This document shows, one piece after another, positions 35,116-47,549 of a DNA stretch of 64,000 bases; within the stretch, counting starts at the first letter, position 1; each line of letters opens with the position of its first letter. The position numbers and the translations under genes were made by a program. The notes under the pieces are model-generated. The model did not search any database. It was not told where the DNA came from and saw only the letters and a program-made list of their open reading frames with translations. Source of the DNA: Diphasiastrum complanatum (Eukaryota; Streptophyta; Lycopodiopsida; Lycopodiales; Lycopodiaceae); contig CM055112.1 of NCBI GenBank assembly GCA_029204225.1, forward strand, positions 30,036,203 through 30,100,202, written 5' to 3'.

Positions 35116-35539
35116 AGAAGAAGAAGAAGAAGAAGAAGAAGCTTTATTAATGTCTTTTCCATGCCAAAAAGCATATAAGACCAATGAGAGTACATGTCAA
35201 GTATGTGGTAACCATGGGAGCGTATATAAATGTCTCCAAGAAAGAAAACTATGCATTAAAGATGAACAATATAACTGTAAACTACAAACTGTCCATAAGT
35301 GGGAGCAAAAATAACTGCTAAGAATAGAGTCATATCATCTAGTACTGCTGCTGAAAAAGGATGTGATACGAGCTGTAGTAGGAGGTAAGATGGATCGTCA
35401 CTGACATCGTCTAGGAGGATGAAAACTATGTGCTCTCATGGCAGGGCGTGTAGTGCGAGCTGGCACATGACTGTGAGTGATACACTGTCTCTGATATCTG
35501 TGAGGTGGTGCATCGTCGTCGTCGTCATCAGACTCGAGG

Positions 35540-36479
35540 TCTCAGAGTGGTCGTCTCCTGGAGAAGAATGATGTAATCTGAGCCTGAGAGCTAGAATGTG
35601 GTGGGTGAGCTGACTAGTACATATCCTGTTTTAGCAAGACCATCTCTTGTATCATGAGCGCAACACAGCAAGGGTCCTCATATGCCATAAGCGATCTGAG
35701 TGTAGTAGGCATGTCCCGGAATAGGCAGTGGTATCTAACTCTGATCACATAATATATGGGGCATCTGAAGATGAAGTGCTCCTCGGACTCTACCTCATGT
35801 AAAGAACATAGTTGGCATAATCTCTTGTGGTGTACCCTGGAATCTGCCAGTCTCCATGAGGAAGTGTGTTGCCTGAGACAACCATGACAGCCGATATCCC
35901 TGAGCCTGAAGATAATGGGAGGACATGAGTGCAAGCCGTGTATATCTCTGCTCTGTATCAGGGAGTGCCTGAGCTCTCTGGATGTACATGATAAGCTGGA
36001 AGGCTACCTCTATCTGGATGGGGGGGGTGGCAAACTCTACAAGATGATCTCATGTGGAACAGAGGGTTTCGCCCGAATCATGCGAGCTAACATGATGGTC
36101 TGTAAGCGTGAAATGCTGGCCCAATGTGAGGAGGGGAGGCCTGTACACCATATCTCTGTTGCATACATGGCTGAAGGGTGACGATGGTGTCAAAAAATCT
36201 GCACTTACTTGGGGCATCCCGAATAGACTTACGGAAGCAGAATCTCTCCAACTGGACCAGGGAAGAATGACCCTTTCCGAGTCTAGAAGTAACTGCGTGT
36301 CTCATATTGAAAGTAGGACCAATGAAGAGCATGCCAAGGCAAGTATATGAAGGAACCACCTCTAGAGGCTGTCCATCAAAGGTAAGCTCCTGACATTGCA
36401 TGAAAGCCCGAGAGGTATTGAAGACCATGATTTTGGTCTTCGAGAGATTCACCCCTAAACCCCACTGGGCAATATAAAG
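35540..36479 (-). pseudogene. LINE ORF2, part after the catalytic box
   Basis: AQWGLGVNLSKTKIMVFN begins near 36475, then ELTFDGQPLEVVPSYTCLGM and LERFCFRKSIRDAPSKCRFF. After frame changes come HHKRLCQLCSLHEVESEEHF and FRCPIYYVIRVRYHCLFRDM (35614-35860). This matches the ORF2 C-terminal half at 27440-28600, with a better kept cysteine-histidine block (CQLC...HF.FRC). Confidence 0.7.
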
Positions 36480-36985
36480 TCCTACACACAGGATACTAGT
36501 CTAAGCATGCCAAACAAAGCAACAACACAAGGGAAGGGTGGTGGATAAACCAGCCCAACCAAACCTAGATCGTACGGATCTAGCCCCCAAGCTGTGGATC
36601 AATCACAGTCATGGAAAGAGGAATCACACTAGCAGCATGTAGCTACCAATCACAGACTGAAGCATACACTAATGAGAGCCCAATAGGTATACTTATACCC
36701 TCCAAGGCCCATGCACCACTAGTAGTGCACTGTGACACCTCACTGGACACCTCTACAGCCTATCTGGGCCACGTCATCCAATTCCCTAATGACTCACTGG
36801 TAGACCCATACCAACTCCACCACCATGTGTTTAGGCCTACAACCATTAATTATGACCATGTACACATAAGGGCCCCAATTCCCTTATAGTTACAATTAAC
36901 TTACGGGTTGATGGTCTACCGATCCCTAGCGTGGACACGCTACCCGAGACCAATCATGGGCACGACATTCCCACTGGGTACAAAA
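36480..36985 (-). mobile_element. LTR-sized insertion within the LINE
   Basis: About 500 bases with no coding potential separate LINE codons HTFCTQWG and AQWGLGVN. A stretch at its 3' side (CTAGGTTTGGTTGGG, near 36555) also occurs in the solo LTR at 20784-21303, so it may be a distant relative. Exact ends and target duplication are unclear. Confidence 0.4.
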
Positions 36986-38065
36986 GGTGTGTAAGCAATC
37001 CAGTTGTCTCTATCCCTGGTATGAGAGACTAATACCACATCAGCCACATAGAGAAGAATAGCAATCAACATGTCACCATGCCTACAACCGTCCCCACCAC
37101 AGTGAGAGATGACCAGCTCCCGCTCATCAATGTATAGTCCAAAAAGAACTGGTGAAAGAGAGCACCCTTGCTTAACCCCAATAGTACTCCGGATCTGCTC
37201 AAAAATGCCACTACCATGACGAAAGCAACCCAAAACCCTCTCATAAAGAGCCTTCAACAACACCATGGTTGAGGAAAGTGGATAGTGTGGGGGCAAGAGT
37301 GTCAGAGGCGTGAATCAGTAGCTCGGATTCAAGGTCTTCAATGTCTCTAGTTCGATGGGTTTTCAGTTTTTTGATTGCTGCCCAAACTAAATCAGAGGTG
37401 AAGAAGGTGAAGTCTGAAGGTTGAGGAGAGATGGAAATGGGCATATCAATGGATATAGTGTAAAGCTGAGTAGCATAGTCAGTCCAGGTATGTAGGTCGT
37501 CCAGGAGAGGGGGTGGAGCAAGGGGGATGAATTCACGCCAAAAGGCACCAGAAGTGGAGCTGAAAAGGAGGTTCACAAGGTGACTTCCTTTGGAGTCATC
37601 ATAGGCACATTTTTTGCGGCGAAGTGTGCGGTTGTACAATTGCCGTGAGGAGTGAAGGAGATGGGGGGGCATGGAAACGAGCATGTGTGACAGTGTGGTG
37701 AAGGGAGCGGCATTCCGCGTCGTACCATGGTGGATGGAAAGGTCGAGGTGATCGCGGATGAGTTGGTTTGTTGTTGTGAGGTTTAGATGGAAAGGCTAAA
37801 GTTGCAACAGTATGGAGAGAAGTGGTGAGGAAGGCGGCCTGAGACTCTAGTGGTTTGTTGTGTGGAAAAGAGTGAAGTAAGGAGGCAAGGGATACTTGGT
37901 AGAGGGGGTGGTGGAAAGTGTATTTGGGTGCACAGGGTAGTGTGGATTGTGGCGAAGATGGCAGTGATGAAAGGTGGCCAATAGGGAAGGAAAGGAACGA
38001 ATGATCAGAGAGAGTGGTGGGAGAGATATGACAACTGTGAATGAGGGGAATGGATGAAGGTGACT
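36986..38065 (-). pseudogene. LINE ORF2: linker and reverse transcriptase with damaged active site
   Basis: Blocks in order on the minus strand: SRQLYNRTLRRKKCAYDDSK, LLFSSTSGAFWREFIPLAPP, FFTSDLVWAAIKKLK, ALYERVLGCFRHG and GVKQGCSLSPVLFGLYIDE. The catalytic box reads ILLYVADVVLVS instead of YVDD, so a catalytic aspartate is lost. A deletion removes codons between LSTFLNHG and the ALYERV block. Confidence 0.75.
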
Positions 38066-38788
38066 TGTTACAGCTATTACTCCCTATCCCGGTTGTTACT
38101 GTTTTTACTTATAGATGTACTTCTTGTAAGTACAGAAATGGCTTAGTCACTGGGCTGTGGTGACATTTGTAAATGGCTAGGTCACCGGCTTGTAGTGACA
38201 CTTGTAAAAGAAATGTAAATGAAATGGTTATCTATGCTACTGAGTCTCTGAGTCGCATGCTGAGCTTTGGTATAGGGGTACTGGGTCATTAATTAGGAGT
38301 GGCTGGACTGACCACCTATTTAGTACGAGAGGGTTGACTGGTCAACTAACACTTGCATATGCTCACTGGGACATTTGGTCCATTGAATGAGTGACGCATG
38401 TCAGGGTTGACCGGTCAAACAGGACACGTGTCATATGCTCATTGGGACACTTGGTCCAGTGATGAGTGACACATGTCAACCTACGTGTTTGCCTATGTGG
38501 CAGAGTACTGCCGAGTGGCAAGCGTTGACTATGCATGGAATTGCCCATGTGTCGACGATAGGAAGGGTCAGGGTTGAGGGGTGCCTGAGGTTCATGGATA
38601 AGAGAGCCTAGAGAGAGGCATTCCTCATCGTGATCTATGCAGCAAAGATTGGGAGGAGACGAGGCAGCCAGCTCCACTGTGTCTGTGTTTGATGCTTGTG
38701 CTTACATGGAATCAAAAAGGCTAAAAATTTGTGGTGATCAGGGCATGTTGGTACGGGTGTCGGTTTTTAGTTCAGGGAGAGCCTGCCA
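38066..38788 (+). repeat. Gypsy 5' LTR (plus)
   Basis: It starts TGTTACAGC at 38066 and ends GCCA at about 38788, followed by the primer-binding site TGGTATCAGGACC at 38791. It is homologous, inverted, to 32510-33090. It contains two copies of a CATATGCTCAYTGGGACAYT module about 70 bases apart. Confidence 0.75.
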
Positions 38789-38861
38789 TTTGGTATCAGG
38801 ACCAATTGGGGTTTACATTGGGAAGAAAGTGGCAAGAATCAGATTTCAGGTCAGAATGGGA

Positions 38862-39060
38862 TCGGATTTCAATTTCAGTCACAAAGAACAGATACCGATT
38901 TTAGAACCGGAATAGATTTTGATTAAGTCACGTAAAATAGTTATCGATTTCAGATTCGGAAGCGATTTTGATTTCAGTCACACGAAACATATATCAAAAT
39001 CAGAACCGGATTCGATTTCAGTCACGAGGAACCAGAAACAGATTTCAGAACCGAATTGGA
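38862..39060 (+). repeat. About four tandem ~48-base leader repeats
   Basis: Imperfect units of the form GATTTCAGTCACRMGRAAC followed by a CAGAACCGGA-type end lie between the gypsy primer-binding site and gag. All frames are partly open, giving SDFDFSH-type peptide repeats, but the stretch precedes the gag ATG and is probably noncoding. Confidence 0.6.
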
Positions 39061-39122
39061 AAATCCTTGTTTGTTGTAAATTAAGACCTCTAAGCAAGGG
39101 ACAGATTTCTAACATAATAAAT

Positions 39123-39870
39123 ATGGATCCGTTGGAGGGTTCTAGCACCGAGATATTGAGAATTGAGGAGGTGGCAGCCAAGGTTGACGCCATGGAGATA
39201 GTGCTACAACAAATTCTCGAACAATTGAAGTCGACCAAATCCCCACAGGAACCTGAGAGAGTCAGTCGAACGGCTATGGTGGCCGTTGAACCTGTGACAG
39301 TTGAGAAAGAAGTCGAACATCCATCGAAGATGCGGAAATCACCCACAATCAAGGATTTGAAAACACCGAAATGCACGGGAGTAGTTGCTATGCGGAATAC
39401 TGATGCCGTGGAAAACTGGATACAAAAGTGGGAAAAGGCTTTTCAGATGTGTGGCATTGAGGATGATGATCAAAAGATTGCGGAGGCCACATATCGACTA
39501 CAAGAGATTGCACAACGTTGGTGGCTCAAAATCGAAAAGGATAATTTGGTACCTACAACTTGGGAAGCATTCAAGCATATGTTTACAAAGAATTGGGTAC
39601 CGTTTGATGAGAAAAACCAGGCGATGCAAGCATGGTCAAGTCTGAAACAAGGCAATGCGTCCGTACAGGAATATGCGGACAAATATAGGGAGGCACTCAT
39701 GCGGATAACTGAGGAGGTGCCAATGTTTTTACAGTTGCGTGAAAGCCTTTGGCCTTTTGTAAGGAAGGAGCAGGCTCCAAGCCTCCACATGGCTTTGCAG
39801 ATGGCCCTATATTACGAAGATGGAAAAAAAAAACACGGGTATCAATTTCCTTGCACCTCTTTGATTGTTA
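39123..39870 (+). pseudogene. Ty3/gypsy gag (capsid part)
   Basis: The start MDPLEGSSTEILRIEEVAAK at 39123 is followed by a coiled segment and the retrotransposon gag core: AVENWIQKWEKAFQMCGIED, ATYRLQEIAQRWWLKIEKD, AFKHMFTKNWVPFDEKNQAM and LKQGNASVQEYADKYREAL. Similarity is lost after ALYYEDGKKKH (about 39832). No zinc knuckle or pol follows, so the element is truncated. Upstream LTR, primer site and leader are in the right order. Confidence 0.8.
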
Positions 39871-40444
39871 TGCGTGAACAGAAATTTCAACTTTTAATTC
39901 TTGAATTGAAGTTCTTCATCGTACTTGCATGCAGCAATCTGGCCCTTTCTAGATCTGAAAATTTGCATAAAATTTTCAGACTAGGGAGCAATCCAATTCG
40001 TAGCAAAGTCTGTATCTAAGCAGCAAAATCTTAGTTACTTTCAAAAAAAAGCTTTTCAAATAGTCTGAAAGATAGCTTTGCATGTGTAGAAACCAGTAAA
40101 AATCTTCAATTTATGATACAGAGCAGCAGTGATATAAGAATCACTTTTGCACAGGTGAATGATGAAAAACCAGCAGCAGAATTCTAATTTTTCTCCTTGT
40201 AGATTAGCAATCTACCTCCAAGAACACTTTTGCCTATTGTATGTGCATAAAAGCAATCTTTTGTGACCAGGGAGTACACCATTGGTTGGTAGGAAAGGCA
40301 GGCCTTCATTCAGATTTTAAAGCTATGTTGGAGAATGAAGAGTTTAAGGGCCAAAAATTGCATGGAATTTGCAAACAAGATATGAAGATATGTTATTTTT
40401 TCTATCATACGCACCTCAGCATGCAATGTACAGATATGAACATT
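39871..40444. other. Unassigned stretch after gag
   Basis: AT-rich, short frames only, no recognised domain. It may be decayed retroelement sequence. Confidence 0.4.
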
Positions 40445-40530
40445 CCGAAGAGAAATCGGTAGTACGAGTTTCCAATTAGGATCTTTTCCGAAGAGAAATC
40501 GGTAGTACGAGTTTCCAATTAGGATCTTTT
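40445..40530. repeat. Tandem duplication of a 43-base unit
   Basis: CCGAAGAGAAATCGGTAGTA begins a unit at 40445 and again at 40488, the two copies being identical over their length. The near identity implies a recent local duplication. Confidence 0.9.
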
Positions 40531-43500
40531 CAATTTCTTGATATTCCTGTACTCCTTGTCATGTCTTTTGTTGTCTTCATGCAGTACAAACATGGGTGTT
40601 TAGAGTTAGCATTGTGGGATACATTGAACATACATTTTAATGTCTTTAAATCCTGCTAAATGCCATTCTATGTTGAAAGTGCCAATTCCAAGAATATGGA
40701 GTGGATCTCCATCCATGTGATTTTTGATGGTGGCAGGATATGACGTTCTATTAAATATCCATGAGAGAATGTCATGGTCTTCTTTCATCACCTATAAAAG
40801 AAACAAAAAAATGATCAAAATTGAATCTGTGTCTCTCTAATTGCGGTGCAAAGAAGGGGTTTTGGATCTCCAACTGGGTGAGTCGTCGTGTAGTACGGGC
40901 TTCAATCCAATTGGGAGAGGGTTAAACTATGGATCTAGATGGAATCTAAGCCTACCAAGGTTGTCAATCTTGGCTTTGGATCTATAAATGGAATGGCTTA
41001 GATGAGGGGTGGGTTGTTTGACATTTTTCTTGGCTCTTTTTGGGTTTATGGTATGTGAAGATCCTCTTCTTGGATCTTGGCTTTCTTGGAGCTCTAGATC
41101 TTCTCCTCTTGAGGCTTATCTTCTCAAGGGAAGGGAGCAATGTAAGTTAACCTGCCTAATGGATCTTATTGATCACTCCAAATGGATTTCTAACACCTAT
41201 TTTATTATTGTGTGATTTTGTGGATTAGAAGGATGAAAGCTTGAGCTAATGATCTTTCTATTTGTGATAGCATGATTAAGAAATAACAATCAAGCATTCA
41301 TTCATCCACAAGCAAGCATACAATGTCAATAGGAGAACTTCACAAAAGTAGAATAATGGGGGGCTTTTCTTCTCTCTCTCTCTCTCTCTCAATCTTTAAT
41401 TTTACAAGTGAAAAGTGATTACAAAATGGTGTCACATCCCTACTTATAGACAAAGCTAGGGTTAGGGTTTTTGGTTCACCCAAAATCCATGTGCCATAAC
41501 AACTTGACTATCTTAAAAAGTTATAAACAAAAATGCATTTAAAACCTGACGCAAGTTCCTCAGGTGTCAAGGACGACCCTCGTCTGATCAAATTCTTAGA
41601 AGTCAGAGATGTCCGTGTTCTGATCAGACCGAGTGAACGAGCTAATGACAAGTAATGAAAAGAGTGCAATCAGATCACAACACATAAACAACTACGTTAG
41701 AAACAGATGAAGAATGTGTTGCTTGTATATTACATTGACTCCTCGTCGGATGAACAATACGATTGGTTACAATCTGAATAAAAGACGGCATAACTTAGAA
41801 TAAAAGTCTTCCGCTCAGTTGCATTGTTCAGAATGAGAGCTGGAGATCTATTTACAAGCAGCATCGTTCTTGTTTTACAAGAATCGTTTAACTAATCTCT
41901 ATTTACAAGAATAGTTAACTATGTACTTGAATGTACATTTACAAATATTTGATGTACAACAACATCTGTACAAGTTGTAGATCACTTAGGGTTTAACTCC
42001 ATCGGGAGCATGATAACGTGGCGTTACCATAACCGTGTACCGACCGTAGCCATTGTTGTTGCAGGGCCCCAGCAGTCCGAGCCGCAGGTGGAGCGTGAAG
42101 TGCAAGTTGTCGCAGCCACATACAAACCGCAAACGACGCTTGGATGGTGCCTAGTCAGTCCTTTGTTTGATGACTGAAAGTCGCATGCAAATCGCATGTG
42201 TTGACTTTGCGATGTTGGTCTTCGCAAGATAACTGTAGAGTTGATGACTACGTGGTTTCTTGTGGTGCCTTGGCGGTGTGTCATCGGTACTTTATAAGTT
42301 TGCATCTGACGGATTGCGCTTGACAGTCAAATCTGATGAGGTTGCATCCGATGTTCCTGTAGACTGTGGAAGAAAAATAGTTCATTTCTGCAGATTGCTT
42401 TGTCATTTGTTGAAGTCGTTGAAGATGGCCAGGTCTCCAATGTTCTTCCAAATCCTTGACATTCGAATGTAGAATAGAAAACATGATTGGTTACTCTTTG
42501 ATCCGGTTTTGAACTACTGCGCAGAATGAGTGGTTTTGCAGGTGCTATAGTCTGTGTCAAGAACACAACAAAAATATGCAAGATAGATTTGAAATTTTAG
42601 CAGTTTTGTGCACAAAATTTGCAAGATTCGTAATGTTTTGATTGCATTGTAGTCTTTTCCCTAATTTGTGGTATTGTGCTTGCATGGATTGATTGCATGT
42701 TGATTGTCACTGTGATTCTGACATGCATGAGGGATTTACAATCGATTTGAGTGGTCATATGCATGTGCTCAAAATCGGGCATATTGGTTGACAAATTCCG
42801 TAAAACTGAAGTTTAAGTAAAAAATTCTGTAATGACGTTTTGTGATTGATGTAGTGTGCTTTGCATGCCAATTGGACTTTGGTTTAGTGACATTAGGAAT
42901 CGAATAGTATTTCAATTTTTCGATTTCAAATGTCTTTTGTACTAACTATATTTTCGTCAAAAAATTTTGAATTACGTAAAATGAACCAAAATTTGAGATT
43001 TTTCAAAAAATCAAAATTTCGGTCATTTTTCCGTTATCAATAAAATACTCATCAAATATGAATTTAAAACCGTCAAACAATATGAAATTGCCAGATAAAA
43101 TGAGTGGTGACAGAACCTGAGTTGCAGCGAATCGCGATCTGCTGGAAAGCCAACGATCCGGGACCAGAAACTCAATCCCGGATCGCAAAAAAAATTGCAA
43201 ATTTTTTTTTTATTGTGGAGGGATCCCCACAGCTAGTTGCAATAAATGACCAATGAATAGCAGCAGAAATACTGAAGCAGATACAAATGAAATGATTAGC
43301 CAATGTTATATCTGCAAAAACAATTTGCTTCAATATTTGATTGAAGTGACTAGCAGATATTGGGGATTAACTATCTGAAATCAAGCAATAGAACTGCTCT
43401 TTTGAAATCCTTTCACATGATACCCATATTGGCAGGTTTGAAAAAAAAAATTGCGTTCCAGGAAATCCCGGATTACATTTTGGAACGACGCGTTCCGGAT

Positions 43501-45734
43501 TGCGTTCCGGATCGTGGCCTGCATCTTTGGATAGAACTCTTTATCCGGATAGTAAAATTTAAGAGTACCGAAATCCTATTGGTAGGATTTCCATTCATGT
43601 AATTTCATATTTAAAGTTTGGATAGTTTTTGTCAATATTGACGGAGTATTGCCAAACCAATCAACAAAAAGAAAAAACATTCCAATTTTATTGGAAAAAT
43701 TGTAATTCAAGAAACTGATCAAAAGTATAAAACTGATTTAATTTATGGTTAAATCCTATGGTGAATTGTAGGCAAAAGATCATATCAATATTGTTTTTCA
43801 TACTAGTGGATGATTTTTGTATATTGGTGATTCAACCCAGGTATAGGATAGAAATGAAATTGTTTCGGACTTTTTTCCTACAATATTTCATTTTTTTTAA
43901 AAGCATTTGCTAATGTCTTTATATCTTCATTGTACCTTAGCTGAAATAGATTTTCAAGGGACTGAAAATCCTAAGGGGGGAAGAAAAGTGGACATCATAG
44001 GTAATAAATGTGTGTGGGAAATGTATGTTGCAGTTAGGATTTTGGTAATCCCAGTGAATAATTGCTTAATACAAGATATTAATTTCTTGAATATAATTCA
44101 TTTAGTTGAGTTCATAACTGATATCTTTGTGACCATTAAGTAGTCCACAGTTTTGGATGTCAATTGTGATGTTAGAAGTGGAATTTGATACATGGATTAC
44201 ATTGGATCTGTTAGTTGACAAAAGCTTTGTCCCTAGAATTGATGCATCAGTAAGGTTTCGAAGCTTATCACTAACTTGGAAGGATCATGTAATGTTGAAT
44301 CATGTTAATTCTTTTGTTTAAATCACTAGATTAAGTTTGGATTTGTGGTATCCATCTGATAGGCATGCCAGTTATCCGAATAAATGGATTCTCCAGGTTT
44401 TGAGAACAAGAGATAATATCCTATATGGATTATAGGATAGCTAGATGATCAGTGGATCTCTAGAATATCATATATGGCGGTTAAGGGTTTTCTAGAAGGA
44501 AGAGTTGGTTGTATGGGACATGAGTAATTTTGGAAAGAAAATTCAAGGACTGTAAAGGTCTGATTATTAATGGAGTATTTTAGTACCTAGTCATGATACG
44601 GGAAAAATAAAAGCCATTGATAAAATGTGGGATATTTTGGGAAATTTTGAGGTTTAATCTAGATTCCAATGTGGTGTCTCTCTATTTACATAATCATAGG
44701 CCCTCAAATCTATTTCTCACTTTTTTAATTAATCCTTTACTTCTTTGTAATTTCTTGAATATAAGACATTAGACAGGTTTATATGATTCTTTCTAGCATG
44801 CTTCTGAAAGACTGTTATATCATATGAATTACTACTTGTGTGAATAGACTTGGAATTCAGATAAATTCTAAGGTTATAGTGTTTCAATTTCTTGAACCTA
44901 GAATATCTCTTTTTCATAAATGGATTTCAGAGGAATGATAATACTGTCACTCGGGTTGGAAATATCTGAAGAAAAAGTCATGTTTGTAATAGAGTGAATC
45001 CTTTTGTGGAAAACATGTATTATTGACTTTTCATGGATCTGAATATTGTCATATGTCATCTTTCCAGTTAACTTTTATAGAAATTGATAATTTCTCTAAA
45101 AGGAGGGGTGAAGTGATGGGATAAAATTCTATTTAAAGATCTGTTAGTTGCATAGTTTTCATAAGAGAACCAGTTGTGGTATAGAAATGAGATTTTTCTG
45201 AAAGTAATATTGGATAGATTCAGAGTAATATACCAACTTGGAACTTTTTGAATAAGAGAAATTCTGTAGGGATTGTGTGGAACGATCTGGAACTAGAGCT
45301 TCTTTGAAATTTGAATCATTATCTATAAGTAGTACAATGAAAGATCAAAAGTCTCTAATTCCATTTTGATTGGAATAGTAGTAAGTTTGATCAGAAGTTA
45401 AGTCTGGATAGTCCGTATTAGATCAACCTAATCTTAGTTTGAGTACTACGATCAAAGAGGGGTTGATTGAGTGGAAGAAATTATGTTATTAGAGGAAATT
45501 GGATTGGAAAACTGTTGAGAGTGAATGTTATTCGTCTCAGAGATTTTTTGTATATTTTATTTACTCATAAGAAATAGAAATTTTTTAGTAGCTGAGTTAA
45601 AAGATTTTTGGTGAAATATGCGAATAACATATGTGGGTTCTGGAGAAATCTGCTAGATAAGAATGTGTTTATGTACTGGATCATAGTGAGATTATTCACC
45701 CATGTGCACAATTAATGTTGTATGAACCTATTGT
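40531..45734. other. Gene-poor AT-rich stretch
   Basis: No intact domain is visible. Patches around 41200-42000 have the look of LTRs (a CCTACTTATAGACAAAG box near 41440, a short (CT)n at 41370-41391), but no boundary can be set. The part from 43600 to 45700 is heavily decayed and AT-rich. Confidence 0.4.
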
Positions 45735-45785
45735 GTATTCCTGCTTAGAGTTTGGACATTTTGCTATCATTGATTGTCAAGACCA
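45735..45785 (+). pseudogene. Zinc-knuckle-like scrap
   Basis: The frame VYSCLEFGHFAIIDCQDQ resembles a CCHC knuckle of a gag or LINE ORF1 protein. The first cysteine pair is incomplete. It may mark the end of a strongly decayed retroelement ORF occupying part of 44000-45785. Confidence 0.3.
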
Positions 45786-45959
45786 ATGATTGTGGTGACA
45801 AACCCCCCCTTCTCAGCAAATCCTTTTTCCCTCATATACCCTTCTTTTAGACATTATTGAATGCCTTCATAAGGCCAAAGGGTATTTTTATCATTTTCTA
45901 CAAAAATGACCTTGGAACACTTTTAATATGTCTCAAGGAATAATATGCATGTTTGCAAG

Positions 45960-46139
45960 TTGCAATCTCGAGGGAACAACTTTTATTTCGGTGCCGACTA
46001 TAATGACGCGGATAATTGCCTCATTGAGAGAGATGCACTGGAGTCAATAATGTCGAAAAGAAGGGTATATGAGGCTAATATGACTAGTGAGGAGAAATAT
46101 CTTGAATTCCAAAAGAGACAACCCCCAGTGCCAGCATGA
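45960..46139 (+). CDS. Unidentified exon-like frame, probable terminal exon
   Basis: TTTGCAAG precedes an open frame of 59 codons ending in TGA: RGNNFYFGADYNDADNCLIE, SIMSKRRVYEANMTSEEKYL and EFQKRQPPVPA. Balanced, charged composition and higher GC than the surroundings suggest true coding sequence. I do not recognise the protein. It may be the last exon of a host gene whose upstream exons lie among the AT-rich DNA, or a remnant. Confidence 0.35.
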   Translation: MQSRGNNFYFGADYNDADNCLIERDALESIMSKRRVYEANMTSEEKYLEFQKRQPPVPA

Positions 46140-46237
46140 ACTCTTCCCGTCATTGATCCCGACCACCATTGTTGTTGGCTTTTTTTTTTTTTTCTGGCTC
46201 AAATCCTCAGAGCTGCAAAAAAAAAAAAAAATTGCCC

Positions 46238-46395
46238 CTATAGCTTTGATCTTTGGCGATCAGAGCTATAGAAAAAAAAAATTTCGCCCGTGCAGCTTTG
46301 ATCGTCGGCAATCAAAGCTACAGAGGGATAGAAATTTTTATTTTTATTTTCTACAGTTCTGATCGCCGGCGATCAAAGCTGTAGGGGCAAAAGAA
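46238..46395. repeat. Cluster of three related hairpins
   Basis: Three inverted repeats of 32-34 bases (46238-46271, 46291-46322, 46351-46384) share the arm YTRYAGCTTTGATC and a small CGGC-type loop. A/T homopolymers separate them. The outer edges (TTGCCCCTATAG near 46232 and CTGTAGGGGCAA near 46379) are themselves complementary, so the whole block can fold back. Confidence 0.75.
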
Positions 46396-46399
46396 AATT

Positions 46400-47549
46400 A
46401 GAGATGCAGGAGCATGCTAGAGCATGCTAAATTGGTGTTATGATGTTCAATTTTTTCTACATGTACATTTTTTGTTCTGTTTAATATTGGTAATCAAAAT
46501 CAACAAATATAGTAAGAAAAAACTCGCAAAACTCGCTAAAATATACTCGCAAAATGGCCAACCCCTCCTGGTTACTAGGGGTATTTGGTGCACTTAACCT
46601 AGTCCGTGAACATGAACATATGATCAAGTATTGTTGGGATAGATACTTGTAGAGTTAACGGATCTTTTTGTGGAAGATTTATGGGTTAACTTATAAATGA
46701 TTTAGGTAAGGATCTAAATGTGGTGTGTATAATTGAATTCTTCACCTATACATTGATATTTCTAAACCATTGGCAATTAACTTGAGTAGTTGATTAGTCC
46801 AAGATGAAGTTAATTGGTAAAATGATCAGTGTGATGAGGATTCACCATAAACTGATGGTTTTGAATTATATTGCTTGTGAGACGCATGATTAGTGAATCA
46901 TCAAGATTCATCAGTTAAAACTATGTGCATTGGATATACGGTATTCTTGGGATAGAGTATTCCTTAGTTAAGGAATAGACTCAGCTCATTAGTGATTGTA
47001 TCCCTGAGCGCTCAATTGGATAACGAATCCGAGAATGGTAACTGAATTGATATTCAGCAGGACTTTGGGTATCTAGATTTAATTCTAGATGGTAATCTAA
47101 AGTTTTTGTGGAAATCTCATGACTCTCCTAATGCAGTGCACTCATGCATGCAACAACTTACAATAAGTGTAAATATATCTTTATTGGCTAAAATGAAGAC
47201 TTGTGAAGATGTGTCCTTAGTTGTTGAATTTTGCTTTTAATGTGATGAGAATTAGTCTTGGATGTTGAAGGTCAAATATAAGATGCCTTAGGGTCTTTAT
47301 GGAGGGTATCCAACCCTTGTCAAGGTTCTTGCTGCTTAGAAATTGTAGTAGTAACAAGGTATTTTGAAGTTTTTTAACGAAGTTGAAATGCACTGACGGT
47401 TTACAACATGTCAAGATGAAGTTTGAGCTCCAACCTTATTTGTGAAGGTCCATCCCTTCAGAATGAGCCTTCATCCCTTTAGGGAAATTTTGGGAACAAC
47501 CTTGTACATAGTTTAGTGAGTTGGAAAACAACCACCTCTTAGTCTCAAT
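46400..47549. other. Unassigned AT-rich stretch
   Basis: No domain, LTR boundary or credible exon seen. Confidence 0.5.

Larger units (their letters stand above)
35076..38065 (-). mobile_element. LINE (minus) from endonuclease end to (TTC)n(TC)n tail
   Basis: From 38065 down: endonuclease end (LSDHSFLSF-like), linker, reverse transcriptase, C-terminus, 3' untranslated region (about 35540-35150), AGACATTAATAAAGC, then (TTC)n at 35140-35111 and (TC)n to 35076. Its 5' side is cut at 38065 by a gypsy LTR that starts exactly at 38066. A roughly 500-base insertion lies at 36480-36985. Confidence 0.75.

Noticed and set aside
34820-35314. Plus-strand frame with Arg-Glu and poly-Glu runs
   Set aside because: It is the antisense of LINE endonuclease sequence and a LINE microsatellite tail.
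36480-36985. Nine-base target duplication CCCAGTGGG suggesting a Mutator-like insertion
   Set aside because: The bases beside it also encode the same LINE residues in diverged form (HTFCTQWG and LYIAQWG), so the two flanks may come from different LINE copies and the repeat is not proof of a target duplication.
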